DNA of 64,000 bases from Lachnospira sp. UBA3212 (GCA_002363615.1 DEWK01000019.1:1-64000), one strand, 5' to 3'. Numbered from the stretch's first letter, positions 26,137 through 36,300 are shown. Made by a program: numbers and translations. The notes: generated by a model from the letters alone, not told the origin.

Positions 26137-27201
26137 TTATTTTGCTTCTTGTTGGATGAGATTTGTGATGGTTAAAATGGCATCACGGTTGGTCGCCTGT
26201 TCCATGGCAGAAATGTAATCCTGTCGTTTTTGATAAACCTCCCAAATGGCCTGACATAAAACGTTGGGGCGAATCATTTCCTCCTGAAGGACGTAAGAAA
26301 ATCCCTGCTTGCGGAAAGATTCGGCATTTAAAAGCTGGTCTCCACGGCTCTGACTGGCAGGGAGAGGAATTAGGATGTTTGGCTTGTGAAGGGCCAGGAT
26401 TTCAAAAATAGCATTGGCGCCGGCACGGGATAGAATAATATCTGCGGCAGCAAATAAATCTTTCATTTCCTCTGAGATATACTCAAACTGAACATAGCCA
26501 GGATAAGAATCATAAGAAGGGTCTTTTTTGCCCTTTCCGGTCAAATGAATAATCTGGAAGGATTTGGTAAGGGTATCTAGGGAGGCACGTACCGCTTCGT
26601 TAATGGCCTTGGCTCCTAAACTTCCTCCTACCACCAAAAGGACAGGGAGGTTAGAGTGGAAGCCAGCAAGTTTCAATCCGGCCTTTGGGTTTCCGGTGAA
26701 AAGTTCTTTGCGGATAGGAGAACCAGTTAAGACACCCTTGCCCTCTGGCAAATGCTCTGCCGTTTCAGGGAAGTTATGACAGACTTTTTTTGCATGGGGA
26801 ATGCTTAAGCGGTTTGCCAGTCCGGGAGTCATATCAGACTCATGAATAATTACAGGAACGCCTAATTGATCTGCGGCAAAGACTACAGGAACGGTTACGA
26901 ATCCACCCTTGGAAAAAACCACGTCTGGCTTGTAGTCCTTAATGATTTTCTTGGCCTCAGAAAAACCCTTTAAAACCCGGAAGGGATCGGTAAAGTTTTT
27001 AAGAGAAAAGTAACGGCGAAGCTTACCTGAGGAAATCCCCTGATAAGGGATGCCTTCCTTTTCAATCAACTCCTTTTCGATTCCCTGATAGGTTCCCACA
27101 TAAAGAATGTCATAGCCTAATTCTCTTAAAGCAGGGACCAGGGCAATATTTGGTGTTACATGACCGGCGGTTCCGCCTCCGGTAAGAATAATCTTCTTCA
27201 T
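26137..27201 (-). CDS. murG: UDP-N-acetylglucosamine transferase MurG
   Basis: Membrane-associated GT28 enzyme that adds GlcNAc to lipid I to make lipid II, the peptidoglycan precursor. The 354-residue product has the N-terminal 'LTGGGTAGHVTPN' loop, 'HESDMTPGLANR' and the C-terminal UDP-GlcNAc region 'VGGSLGA', 'SRAGANAI' and 'PASQSRGDQ'. The start is ATG 27201, behind GAAGGGAG; an in-frame TTG 18 nt upstream is disfavoured. It is unusual in being outside a division/cell-wall (mur-fts) cluster, as seen in several Clostridia, and directly follows an LCP gene. Confidence 0.95.
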   Translation of the reverse strand: MKKIILTGGGTAGHVTPNIALVPALRELGYDILYVGTYQGIEKELIEKEGIPYQGISSGKLRRYFSLKNFTDPFRVLKGFSEAKKIIKDYKPDVVFSKGGFVTVPVVFAADQLGVPVIIHESDMTPGLANRLSIPHAKKVCHNFPETAEHLPEGKGVLTGSPIRKELFTGNPKAGLKLAGFHSNLPVLLVVGGSLGAKAINEAVRASLDTLTKSFQIIHLTGKGKKDPSYDSYPGYVQFEYISEEMKDLFAAADIILSRAGANAIFEILALHKPNILIPLPASQSRGDQLLNAESFRKQGFSYVLQEEMIRPNVLCQAIWEVYQKRQDYISAMEQATNRDAILTITNLIQQEAK

Positions 27202-27219
27202 AAAAATGCTCCCTTCCAA

Positions 27220-28716
27220 TCACACGTCACGATCACTAATGGTAGCTCCTGAAAGAACCTTTTGAATCAGGCTGCTTGCAGTAGACACGGAATCCTCATC
27301 TAAGACCACGGTAGAAACCTGGCTGGAAGAGATGGAATAGGTGTAGTTGCGAGCGCTGCTACCAGTGACATGGTAAGACTTAATATTCCAATCGGCAGAA
27401 TCCTTTAACTGCATACGGACTAGGGCAGTAATATCAGAAGATTCCAAACTGGTACGGAAGGAATCCTTTGCTCCTTCCATTAAGGTGGCGTAATTACTTA
27501 AAATAGCCGGACTTAACATCTTGTCAATAATAGCGGTCATAACCTGGGTTTCGTGACGGTTACGTGCCAAATCTCCATCTGCAAATGCCTTTCTTTCTCT
27601 GGCATAGTTTAAGGCGTGGATTCCGTCCATGCTCTGGGTTCCGGCCTTATAGGTCATACCATCCACAGAGGTAAAGGACTCTTCGCAATCAATGGTAATA
27701 CCACCTAAGGCGTTGATAATATTTTCAAAACCACTAAAGTTTAACATAACATAGTAATCGATTTGGCAACCGTAAAGACCACCTAAGGTAGACATAGAAA
27801 CATCTACACCGAAGTTACCGGCGTGGGTTAACTTATCCATATTACCGGAGCCGATATTGCCACTTGGATCCACCAATTCTACATAGGAATCTCTTGGGGT
27901 GGAAATCAGAAGCACCTGTTTCGTGGTTGGATTCACTACGGCAAGCAGGTTTACATCGGAACGACCGGTGGTGGAAACTGCACCTGTCTGATCATTTCCG
28001 GAAAGGAAAACAATGAAAGGTTCCTTTGTTACACTTACATTACCGGTATTTTTGATAATCTGCTTGTAGGTAAAGGTTTTAATCACACGGGTTTCCTTGG
28101 AAAAGTTTTCGTATTCCTCCTCAAACTGACCGCGGAAGGCTTCATTAAAGATAATGGCCTTGACCTTTTTATGGTAGAGGGCAGAAACCATGGTGTTGTA
28201 ATCCTTGTAAGCCTTATAATCTAAGGCGTTTTTTGTTTTCTTCTCAATGCTTGCAATGGCCTTATCTGTATTGGTACGATCAACGGTTTTTGAGATACCG
28301 AAACGATAATCCTTTACATCAGAAAGGCTCTTAGCAGAATCTTCCTCTAATACAAGTACAGATACTTCAATGGTTTGGATGGTGTTACCGGTGATCGCCG
28401 ACAGGGCACCGTTTCCAACGCCTACATAGTAGAGACCGGCAATCATGGCAAGACTGATTAAAATCGACCAGATTTTACCGAAGGTTCGGGTTTTTCTTCC
28501 GTGACCAAGGGCAAAGGAGATGAATACGAAAACGAAAAGAAGGGCTCCCGCTATCATCAAATAGACTTCAGGAAGCATTCCCATAAAGGCAACTAGTCCC
28601 ATAAAGGCTACAGATAGGAGGAGTTGAATCACGGCTAGGATTCTACAAACCTTCTTGCTTTTTTTGGCCTTCTTACGTCGAAGGATCTTGTCGTTTTCCG
28701 GGTTTCTTGATTTCAT
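27220..28716 (-). CDS. LytR-CpsA-Psr (LCP) family wall-polymer ligase with extra extracellular domain
   Basis: LCP enzymes transfer lipid-linked teichoic acid or capsule chains to peptidoglycan at the outer membrane face. The 498-residue product has three N-terminal membrane segments (~25-110), an accessory domain (~125-225) and the LCP catalytic domain (~235-470). Conserved residues are in 'RSDVNLL', 'STPRDSY' and 'ARERKAFADGDLARNRHE', which hold the arginines and Asp that bind the polyprenyl pyrophosphate. The accessory region, with 'DVKDYRFGISKTVDRTN' and 'KVKAIIFNEA', looks like a solute-binding-protein lobe. It is a suitable ligase for the polymers made elsewhere in the window. Confidence 0.92.
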   Translation of the reverse strand: MKSRNPENDKILRRKKAKKSKKVCRILAVIQLLLSVAFMGLVAFMGMLPEVYLMIAGALLFVFVFISFALGHGRKTRTFGKIWSILISLAMIAGLYYVGVGNGALSAITGNTIQTIEVSVLVLEEDSAKSLSDVKDYRFGISKTVDRTNTDKAIASIEKKTKNALDYKAYKDYNTMVSALYHKKVKAIIFNEAFRGQFEEEYENFSKETRVIKTFTYKQIIKNTGNVSVTKEPFIVFLSGNDQTGAVSTTGRSDVNLLAVVNPTTKQVLLISTPRDSYVELVDPSGNIGSGNMDKLTHAGNFGVDVSMSTLGGLYGCQIDYYVMLNFSGFENIINALGGITIDCEESFTSVDGMTYKAGTQSMDGIHALNYARERKAFADGDLARNRHETQVMTAIIDKMLSPAILSNYATLMEGAKDSFRTSLESSDITALVRMQLKDSADWNIKSYHVTGSSARNYTYSISSSQVSTVVLDEDSVSTASSLIQKVLSGATISDRDV

Positions 28717-28775
28717 AGTTTATTCCTCATTTCCAAAGTAATGTTTTTTTCTTCTGTAAAATGATAACACGCTTC

Positions 28776-28803
28776 ATTATACACCAGATGAAAATTAAAA
28801 CAA
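28776..28803 (-). promoter_or_regulatory. Predicted promoter for the LCP-murG-HIT operon
   Basis: Minus strand TTGTTT (28803-28798), 16 nt, perfect TATAAT (28781-28776), 60 nt upstream of the LCP start. Confidence 0.55.
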
Positions 28804-28861
28804 GTTTTGAAATGATAAGATAGCTTGCTAATCTGAACATTGGGTGAAAATTCACAAAATT

Positions 28862-28892
28862 TTAACAAAAAAAGGGGGCTTTATGGTAAAAT
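28862..28892 (+). promoter_or_regulatory. Predicted promoter for the ABC half-transporter operon
   Basis: TAAAAT at 28887-28892 with a TGG extension is a good extended -10. The best -35 is TTAACA (28862-28867), 19 nt away, so -35 recognition is weak. It lies 40 nt upstream of the first ABC gene. Confidence 0.45.
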
Positions 28893-28931
28893 TTCCAACA
28901 TAAGTCTGTAGGAAAGGCGGAAAGGATAGGT

Positions 28932-31256
28932 ATGATCCGTTTAGAAAATATTACGAAATACTACTATAGTCAGAATGCTGTGGCGGTAGGTTTAAACAAG
29001 GTGAATCTGGAATTCTCGGTAGGAGAATTTGTAGCAATCACCGGAGAAAGTGGTAGTGGTAAGTCCACCCTTTTAAATGTACTGGCGGGAATGATTCCCT
29101 ATGAGGAGGGAGAGCTTTACGTAGATGGCAAGGCAACCTCTTACTTTGACCAGCAGGACTTTGATATTTATCGCCGAGAATATATTGGCTTTATCTATCA
29201 GTCCTACAATTTGGTGGATAGCTATACAGCCTTAGAGAATGTAGAGGCGGTCCTTCTGATTGGAGAGAAAGAGGGAGAAGAGAGAAGGCAGCAAAGAGAA
29301 AAAGCCATGGGATACCTGGACTTAGTTGGATTAAAGGAAGTGGCCAATCATAAGGCTACCAACCTTTCTTCCGGTCAGAAACAAAGACTTGGAATTGCAA
29401 GAGCCTTAGCCAAGGAAACCAGGATTATAATTGCAGATGAACCTACGGGAAATCTGGATGTGGAAAATGGTAAGGCCATTATGGAACTTCTTTCCAAACT
29501 GGCCAAAGACCGATTAGTCATTGTGGTTACCCACAACTATGAGCAGGCAGAGCCTTATGTTACAAGAAAAGTTCGACTGTTTGACGGAGAGGTAGCAGAG
29601 GATTTAGTGTTTGATGAAACTGGTAAGCCGACCACTTATATTCCAAAGGAAAGACCGAAGAAAAAGGAAGAGGAAGTGGAAAATGGCTTGGAGGAAAAGG
29701 GGCATCCTTTAAAAAAGATTGCCAGACAGTTTGTTCATATGAATCATAAGTCGCAACCTCACAGAACCCTCTTTCTGGTCCTCTTTTTATTCCTGTCCTG
29801 CGCTGCCTATTTTGTCTTTACCGGCTCATTTTTAGGAGCCTTAGATGACTATAAGGTGAGGGAACAAAGTACCAAATTATTTGCCAATGTAATAGATACC
29901 AGGTTGGAAGTAAGAAATCCTTCCGGCAAGGAATTAAGCAAGAGGGACATTACGAATATCAATGGAATAAAGCATCTAGATGAGGTGGATTCCTATGATG
30001 AAGTTAGCGATATTAGCTACCATTACCGGAAGGGAAAAGATTACGAAGTGGAGTATTCAGTAAAAACGAATGCCTGGACTTCAGATTCTGTAGATCCTAA
30101 GCTGTTAGACAATGGACTGTTTATGCGGTCTGCCAGTTGCATCACAAAGGATCAACTCTTAAAGGGACGACTTCCAAAGGCCTATAATGAAGTAGTGTTA
30201 AGCAAGTCGGATTTAAGTAAGTACCGGGAAGAAATCATTTTCTATTTTGATAAGGAAACAGATTGGACCACCGGAGATGCTTACGGATTAACTTTGAAGG
30301 TGGTAGGAATCACCAAGGAAGATGACATGCAGGCTTATTTCTCAAATCAACTGTGTCAGGGAATTTCCGTGAAGCATGAGGGCTACGATGTGGATGTCAT
30401 CCTTCATGAAACCAAGACCGTTAGCTATGAGGATCCAAACAGGGAAGGCTACGTATCCGATTATGAGAATAAAATCACCGCAACGGTGGTTTACAATCCG
30501 GAATTAGAAGCAAATCAGGTGAGAATCTCCAATAATCATTTCCTAGACCTTTTAGAGAAAAATGAAAATGGTGTTTCTAGTGTTCAGGCCATAGAGGATG
30601 AAGTTACGGTGAACTACCTTGTGGGAGATGAAACCAAGACCCTAGAAGCAAGTCTTGCCCCTGAGGGTGGTAATTTTTCAGACAATATGGTTGAGGTGGG
30701 AAAAGAAATCTATGAGACCATCTATGGGAAGGAAAGTCTGGTGCAGGTAACTGCCTACTTAGATGACTATTGCTATACCAACCGGGTTTTAAAGAAACTG
30801 GAAGAAAAGGGATATGAGGCGATTAGTGTATATCGTGTTAGTTCCGGGGATTACAATCCGGAGAAATCATCCAATCGAATCTCGACACTTTTGATTTCTG
30901 CCGGAGCCCTGCTTATAATCTTTCTTTTAGATATCATCGTAATTTATGCAATCTTAAAATTAAAGAAAAAAGATATCTTAACCCTTCGGTCCATTGGTAT
31001 GAGGGAAGAAACCATGTACCGAATGAATCGTTACGAGATGTTAGGATTAACCGGCAGGGTATTGCTTGTAATCTTTGTTATGGCCTATGTTTTAAAATAT
31101 GTGGGAGTAAGTCAGGTAAGCAACCTGGTAAAATACTATACCCCAAGTGCCTGGGTCTTTGTGGTCTTTATCAGTTTAGGAATGGCCCTTTTGACCAACC
31201 GATTCTTCAACAGATATTTAAAGAAGGCTGAAAGAGCCCTGTCTTCCAATATATAA
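28932..31256 (+). CDS. ABC half-transporter 1: ATPase fused to FtsX/MacB-like permease
   Basis: A 774-residue fusion. The N-terminal ATPase (~1-225) has Walker A GESGSGKST (38-46), the signature LSSGQKQR and Walker B IIIADEPTGNLD. The permease half has one membrane helix near 278, a large extracellular region (~300-645) and three further helices (near 653, 705 and 740), the MacB/FtsX layout. These mechanotransmission-type transporters usually extrude peptides or lipoproteins, or sense antibiotics, rather than import nutrients. Its sequence is close to that of the third protein (33896-36265), with shared runs such as 'SYTALENVEAVLL', indicating a duplication. No two-component system accompanies it in this window. 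Confidence 0.88.
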   Translation: MIRLENITKYYYSQNAVAVGLNKVNLEFSVGEFVAITGESGSGKSTLLNVLAGMIPYEEGELYVDGKATSYFDQQDFDIYRREYIGFIYQSYNLVDSYTALENVEAVLLIGEKEGEERRQQREKAMGYLDLVGLKEVANHKATNLSSGQKQRLGIARALAKETRIIIADEPTGNLDVENGKAIMELLSKLAKDRLVIVVTHNYEQAEPYVTRKVRLFDGEVAEDLVFDETGKPTTYIPKERPKKKEEEVENGLEEKGHPLKKIARQFVHMNHKSQPHRTLFLVLFLFLSCAAYFVFTGSFLGALDDYKVREQSTKLFANVIDTRLEVRNPSGKELSKRDITNINGIKHLDEVDSYDEVSDISYHYRKGKDYEVEYSVKTNAWTSDSVDPKLLDNGLFMRSASCITKDQLLKGRLPKAYNEVVLSKSDLSKYREEIIFYFDKETDWTTGDAYGLTLKVVGITKEDDMQAYFSNQLCQGISVKHEGYDVDVILHETKTVSYEDPNREGYVSDYENKITATVVYNPELEANQVRISNNHFLDLLEKNENGVSSVQAIEDEVTVNYLVGDETKTLEASLAPEGGNFSDNMVEVGKEIYETIYGKESLVQVTAYLDDYCYTNRVLKKLEEKGYEAISVYRVSSGDYNPEKSSNRISTLLISAGALLIIFLLDIIVIYAILKLKKKDILTLRSIGMREETMYRMNRYEMLGLTGRVLLVIFVMAYVLKYVGVSQVSNLVKYYTPSAWVFVVFISLGMALLTNRFFNRYLKKAERALSSNI

Positions 31257-31292
31257 GAGGCAGGGGAGCTAGAAAAGAAATTAGGAGTAAAC

Positions 31293-33884
31293 ATGATTAA
31301 AGTTGAAAAGTTAAATAAATATTATAACAAGGGCAAAAGCAATGAGCTTCATGTAATTAATGAAACCAGCCTGACTTTTGCTGACACAGGACTGGTGTGC
31401 ATCTTAGGTGAATCCGGTTCCGGTAAAACCACCTTAATGAATACCATTAGTGGTTTGGATGATTTTGCAAATGGAACCATTGATGTGGATGGAGAAACCA
31501 TTACCAAGTTTGGTTCAGCCAAACAGGAAAGTGTAAGAAATGAGAAGTTTGGATACATTTTCCAAAACTATTATCTCTTACAGGAGCGTAGTGTTGCCTA
31601 TAATATCAAATTGGCATTATCCTTATATGATATTTCCGAGGAAGAAAAGGAAAGCCGCGTGGACTATGTCTTAAAGGCAGTGGGCATGGCCAGATTTAAG
31701 AAGAGACTCGTTTCTCAGCTTTCCGGTGGACAGCAGCAGAGAATTGCCATTGCCAGAGCCTTGGCAAAGACCCCAAGGGTTATTTTTGCAGATGAGCCAA
31801 CGGGAAACTTAGACGAGCAAAATACCATGAAAATTATGGGAATTCTAAAGAAGGTTTCTAAGGATTGCCTGGTCATCTTAGTTACCCATGAGCGGTCCAT
31901 TGCAGACTTTTTCGCAGATCGTATCCTTGAAATTGCAGATGGTAAGGTGGTAAAAGATTTTGAAAAAACCAGCCACGGAACCTATTCTTATAACGATGAT
32001 AACAACCTTTATCTTCAGGAGTATGAAAAGAAGACCTATGATCATGAGGCCAGCAAGCTGGAAACCTTCTCGAATGAAGAGGCTCCCGGTATTAAGATTC
32101 GACTAATCTATGAAAATGGTAAGTACTATGTAACCACGGAGAGCGAGGTTCCAATTGAATACCTGACAGCCGATAAGGACATTCAGGTAATTGATAGTAA
32201 GCGCCCACAGGTAGATCTTTCGGAAATCGAGGAGATGGACTACAACCTAGAGTCGGTTCAGTCTACAAAAAAACCAAAATTATCCTTGAAGGAAATCTGG
32301 AGCATTGCTATTTCCAATATTGCCATGATGGGAAAACGTCAGGTACTTTTGGTGTTAACCTTTTTAGTAATGGCGGTATTAGTTGTTCTTACGGTACAGG
32401 ATATGATGGGCATTCTCTCTATTAACAAGGAAGATGTGGTAACCAACGATTCTCATGTAATTAGTGTTCGAGCATCTAAGGGAGCCCTGATTTCCAGCGA
32501 CGAAATGGATGAAAATTTCGGGAAATTTATTTCAGATGTTGAAAAGAACCAGAAGAAGGTCCTTATTATGCCGGAAACCTCAGGAGTAAAACTTTACTAC
32601 CAGTATGAAGGTTTTTGGCAGTTAGAAAATGTAACGAGTGCCTTAGAGGGTTTTACCGTTGTGCCATTAGAGAAACTTTCTAAGAAGGATTTGATTTATG
32701 GACGCATGCCAAAGGGTGCCAATGAAATCGTCATTGACCGTTGGGTTTTAGATCAGTTTATCAATGGGGAATCAGAAGTTGCCAATATGATTTCCAATGT
32801 GGAGCATTTCTTAAACGGAACCGTAACCACAGCAACTGAGCAAGGAGACGAATATAAGATCGTAGGTATTTCCGACAGCAAAGAGCCAGATGTTTATATG
32901 GATAAGTTCCAGGCACTTTCCTTCTCGGATTTTGGAACCAGTGTGACAAGTCTTGATACCTTAAAGGCCCTGGATGATTCCTATGCTTCTACCAATCTTG
33001 CTAAGGATGAGTGTTTATTAGATGCTGGGACTGCAGAGGAGGCAATGCTTTCTGAGTTAACCCTCACCTATCATGCCTATGTTAAGTATTACACCACAGG
33101 TGGTTTTCGAAATGCGGGCAGGGATGCCGACTTTGATGAATATGAAAAAGAGTATGGAATCACCTATCAGGAATTCCTGGAACTTTTAAAACATCCGGAA
33201 GAGATGGATCTTACCTACACTGCCGGCAATGACATGGAATTTAAGGTGGCAGGAATCCTTCCGGATGACTATCAGGCATCCATGGTTCTTTCAGATGAGG
33301 CCTATGCATCGGTAGTCCTTGAAACCGCAAAGAAGTATCATCGTTTTGCGGCTTACAGTGAGGACCGAGAAGTCTTAAAGGAATTGATTGAAAAAAAGCT
33401 TTCTAAGGAATATGGTGATACCTTAAACTTCACAATCAATGATAAATATGGGGATGATATGGCAAAATTAAAAGAGGAAAGAAGCCAGATGTTAAGTGCT
33501 AGATTAATCGTAACCATTACCATTTTCGTAATTTCTATGATCCTCTTGTACTTTACCATGAAGGCCAATGTGGCGATGAGAATCACAGACCTGGGTGTGT
33601 ACCGACTCCTAGGAATCTCAAAGGGAAGTATTATTGGACTCTTTGTCATTGAAAATGCTGTGATTACTTCTTACACCTCCTTATTGGGGGTAATCGTTAC
33701 CACAATCATTACGAAATTTATTGCGTCGGTGCCTTCTTTGGAGATGGATTTGGTTTATCCTTGGTATGCAATCCTTTTCACGATCTTCTTCTTGTATTTG
33801 GTAAATATTGTAATCGGAATTCTTCCGGTAAGGAAGATGTTAAAACTTCCTCCAGCTCAGTTAGCTGCGAAGTATGATATGTAA
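31293..33884 (+). CDS. ABC half-transporter 2: ATPase fused to FtsX/MacB-like permease
   Basis: The 863-residue middle member of the triplet. The ATPase domain has Walker A GESGSGKTT (39-47), the signature LSGGQQQR near 143 and Walker B VIFADEPTGNLD. A ~100-residue linker precedes the first membrane helix near 349; an extracellular region follows (~370-730) and then three helices from about 733 to the end. It is the most divergent of the three and its permease ends in 'VRKMLKLPPAQLAAKYDM', typical of FtsX C-termini. It is 36 nt after the first gene and 11 nt before the third. It may be the common partner of the other two. Confidence 0.88.
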   Translation: MIKVEKLNKYYNKGKSNELHVINETSLTFADTGLVCILGESGSGKTTLMNTISGLDDFANGTIDVDGETITKFGSAKQESVRNEKFGYIFQNYYLLQERSVAYNIKLALSLYDISEEEKESRVDYVLKAVGMARFKKRLVSQLSGGQQQRIAIARALAKTPRVIFADEPTGNLDEQNTMKIMGILKKVSKDCLVILVTHERSIADFFADRILEIADGKVVKDFEKTSHGTYSYNDDNNLYLQEYEKKTYDHEASKLETFSNEEAPGIKIRLIYENGKYYVTTESEVPIEYLTADKDIQVIDSKRPQVDLSEIEEMDYNLESVQSTKKPKLSLKEIWSIAISNIAMMGKRQVLLVLTFLVMAVLVVLTVQDMMGILSINKEDVVTNDSHVISVRASKGALISSDEMDENFGKFISDVEKNQKKVLIMPETSGVKLYYQYEGFWQLENVTSALEGFTVVPLEKLSKKDLIYGRMPKGANEIVIDRWVLDQFINGESEVANMISNVEHFLNGTVTTATEQGDEYKIVGISDSKEPDVYMDKFQALSFSDFGTSVTSLDTLKALDDSYASTNLAKDECLLDAGTAEEAMLSELTLTYHAYVKYYTTGGFRNAGRDADFDEYEKEYGITYQEFLELLKHPEEMDLTYTAGNDMEFKVAGILPDDYQASMVLSDEAYASVVLETAKKYHRFAAYSEDREVLKELIEKKLSKEYGDTLNFTINDKYGDDMAKLKEERSQMLSARLIVTITIFVISMILLYFTMKANVAMRITDLGVYRLLGISKGSIIGLFVIENAVITSYTSLLGVIVTTIITKFIASVPSLEMDLVYPWYAILFTIFFLYLVNIVIGILPVRKMLKLPPAQLAAKYDM

Positions 33885-33895
33885 GGCGGTGGAAG

Positions 33896-36265
33896 ATGAT
33901 TCGAATTGAAAATTTATCCAAATTTTACTATGACCAAAGTGGTGTCACTATGGGACTTCGCCGAATCAACCTCACCATGGAGCGAGGGGAATTCGTGGCG
34001 ATTACCGGTGAAAGTGGTTCTGGTAAATCTACTCTTTTAAATGTAATTAGTGGAATGGATACCTTCGAGGAAGGAGAAATCTATTTTGACAACCATCCCA
34101 CTTCCCATTTCGGACCGGACGATTGGGAAATCTATCGTCGTGACCGAATTGGATTTATCTATCAGAACTATAACTTGATTGATTCCTATACCGCCTTAGA
34201 AAATGTAGAGGCCGTCCTTTTATTGGGAAATCAGGAAAGAGAGGACCGAAAGGAAAAGGCCCTTTCCTATCTGGACAAGGTAGGTTTAAAAGAGGTGGCA
34301 AACCATCATGCCACCCAGCTTTCTTCCGGACAGAAACAAAGACTTGCCATTGCAAGAGCCTTGGCTAAGGAGACAGAATTAATTTTAGCAGACGAGCCAA
34401 CGGGTAACCTGGATTCTGAAAATGGCCTTGCCATTATGAAACTCTTATATGAACTTTCTAAGGATCATTTGGTAGTTGTAGTTACCCATAACTTTGAACA
34501 GGTGGAACAATATGCTACAAGAAAAATCCGTCTTTATAGTGGAGAAGTGGTTTCAGATATCCAGGGAAAGATGGAAAAGGCAAAAGTAGAAGAGCAGCCG
34601 GTAGAAAAGAAAGAAGACCGGGTGGCTACTAAGAAAAAGACCTTTCGCAAGTCCCTGCAGACGGCAAGAAGGTTTGTTTCCATGAACAGACACTCGAAGC
34701 CTCACCGTACCCTTTTCATCTTCTTGTTTCTTCTGGCAGTTGCCGCGGGAATGTTTATTTTCTTTGGCTACTTTGTGGAAAATCTGGACGACAGTGACAC
34801 GATGCGTTACACCAATTCGGCATTTGCCAATGCTTCAAAGGAGCGACTGGTGGTTCGAAAACCGGACGGGTCAAGTCTTGGTACAAAGGATGCCAAAAAG
34901 GTAGCCCGGATTTCCCATGTGGAAGAGGCAGACCTTTACGATGGGGCGAATGATGTGACCTACAGTTATCTGGAGGGAAGGGATTATAAGTTAACCTATC
35001 ATTCAGAATCGAATAGCTTTAACAAGTTACCGGAAAGCGTATCCGTTGAGGTAATTGATAAGACCAAGTTTGTTCGAAGTGCCAGTGCACTTACCAAGGC
35101 TGGCTTAAAGTCTGGCAAATTACCTGTTAAGTATGATGAAGTAGTGGTTCCAAAGTCTTCCGGTTTAAAGTTGGGAGACAAGGCTACCTTCTACTTTACC
35201 AATGAAAATGCCTGGAGAGGGGATCCTTATGTAGGGATTGAAATGACCGTTACTGGTTTGGTTTCTGGTAAGGGAGCAGGCTGTTATTTTGCGGATGTTC
35301 TTTGCCAAGCCTTCTGTCAGGATAGTTCAGATATGAGAACTTCCATTTATTTGGCAGGTGGAGGAAGTGGTAAGGGAGTGGCCTCTGCCCCTTCTAGTTT
35401 AAGTGATGCCTTGGATGAGGCTTATGATCGAAGAGAGGGTGGTTCTACTACTTATCTTCGCTTAGAGGAATTGGTTTATATTCATAATCCTGACCTTGAG
35501 GAGGGAACCATTCGGGTATCGGAGGGCTTGATTGATTCTTGTATCCATGTGGATAGTAATAACAATGCCAAGCAGACGACCTATCAGATTTACGATCAGG
35601 CTTTGATGAAGTACAATCCGGGGGGAGATGAGGAGAAAAGAGTAGAATTAAACGTTAAAATTGCTTCTGAAATCAGCAAGTCTTCCGCTACGGTTTTAGA
35701 ACTGTCCACAGATATTTATGAGGAAATCTTCCCGGACAGGAAGAGTCGTCAGATGACGGTTCATATTTCTGATAAGGCTTATACCGACCGGGTATTGGAG
35801 AATTTAACCAAAGCCGGCTATGATGCGATTAGTGTCTACCGGGTGGGTACCACCAAGTACATGCAGGTACATGTGGAGGAACGTTTAGTTGCCTTGGGAA
35901 TCAGCCTTGGTGGAATTATTCTAATCTTTGTGCTTGGAACCTTTATTCTTTATCATTTGATGAAGTTAAATAAGGCAGATTTGATTATTCTTAAGTCCTT
36001 AGGAATGGAACGAAACACCATTCGGGGAATCAATTTCTATGAACTTTTAATTGGAATGCTAGTCTGTGATGTGATTGTTTTAATCCATGCAGTTGTCCTT
36101 TATCTTATGGGAGAAGTCAATATTAGTGGTATGATGAAGTACTTTAGACTTCCACAGTTTTTGATTTATTTGATCTTTACTTGGATTGTGGCAGCGGGAG
36201 CAGCGTTCTTCTATAACCGCTATATCGAGAAACGTAGTCGTTTAACAAATATAAAGGCAGATTAG
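33896..36265 (+). CDS. ABC half-transporter 3: ATPase fused to FtsX/MacB-like permease
   Basis: A 789-residue paralogue of the first half-transporter with the same layout: Walker A GESGSGKST (38-46), LSSGQKQR, LILADEPTGNLD, a membrane helix near 270, an extracellular region to ~660, and three further helices. The N-terminus 'MIRIENLSKFYYDQSGVTMGL' aligns with that of protein 1 position by position, while the extracellular regions are much less alike. That pattern suggests duplication followed by divergence of ligand specificity. It ends the operon, ahead of the terminator at 36301-36335. Confidence 0.88.
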   Translation: MIRIENLSKFYYDQSGVTMGLRRINLTMERGEFVAITGESGSGKSTLLNVISGMDTFEEGEIYFDNHPTSHFGPDDWEIYRRDRIGFIYQNYNLIDSYTALENVEAVLLLGNQEREDRKEKALSYLDKVGLKEVANHHATQLSSGQKQRLAIARALAKETELILADEPTGNLDSENGLAIMKLLYELSKDHLVVVVTHNFEQVEQYATRKIRLYSGEVVSDIQGKMEKAKVEEQPVEKKEDRVATKKKTFRKSLQTARRFVSMNRHSKPHRTLFIFLFLLAVAAGMFIFFGYFVENLDDSDTMRYTNSAFANASKERLVVRKPDGSSLGTKDAKKVARISHVEEADLYDGANDVTYSYLEGRDYKLTYHSESNSFNKLPESVSVEVIDKTKFVRSASALTKAGLKSGKLPVKYDEVVVPKSSGLKLGDKATFYFTNENAWRGDPYVGIEMTVTGLVSGKGAGCYFADVLCQAFCQDSSDMRTSIYLAGGGSGKGVASAPSSLSDALDEAYDRREGGSTTYLRLEELVYIHNPDLEEGTIRVSEGLIDSCIHVDSNNNAKQTTYQIYDQALMKYNPGGDEEKRVELNVKIASEISKSSATVLELSTDIYEEIFPDRKSRQMTVHISDKAYTDRVLENLTKAGYDAISVYRVGTTKYMQVHVEERLVALGISLGGIILIFVLGTFILYHLMKLNKADLIILKSLGMERNTIRGINFYELLIGMLVCDVIVLIHAVVLYLMGEVNISGMMKYFRLPQFLIYLIFTWIVAAGAAFFYNRYIEKRSRLTNIKAD

Positions 36266-36271
36266 TCCTAA

Positions 36272-36300
36272 TTGTGCTTTTGAATATTTCATGATATAAT
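36272..36300 (+). promoter_or_regulatory. Predicted sigma-A promoter for gdpP, abutting a terminator
   Basis: TTGTGC (36272-36277), 17 nt, perfect TATAAT (36295-36300). The next base begins the left arm of the upstream operon's terminator, so a start at about 36307 would fall inside that arm and give a transcript unable to form the full hairpin. Confidence 0.7.
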
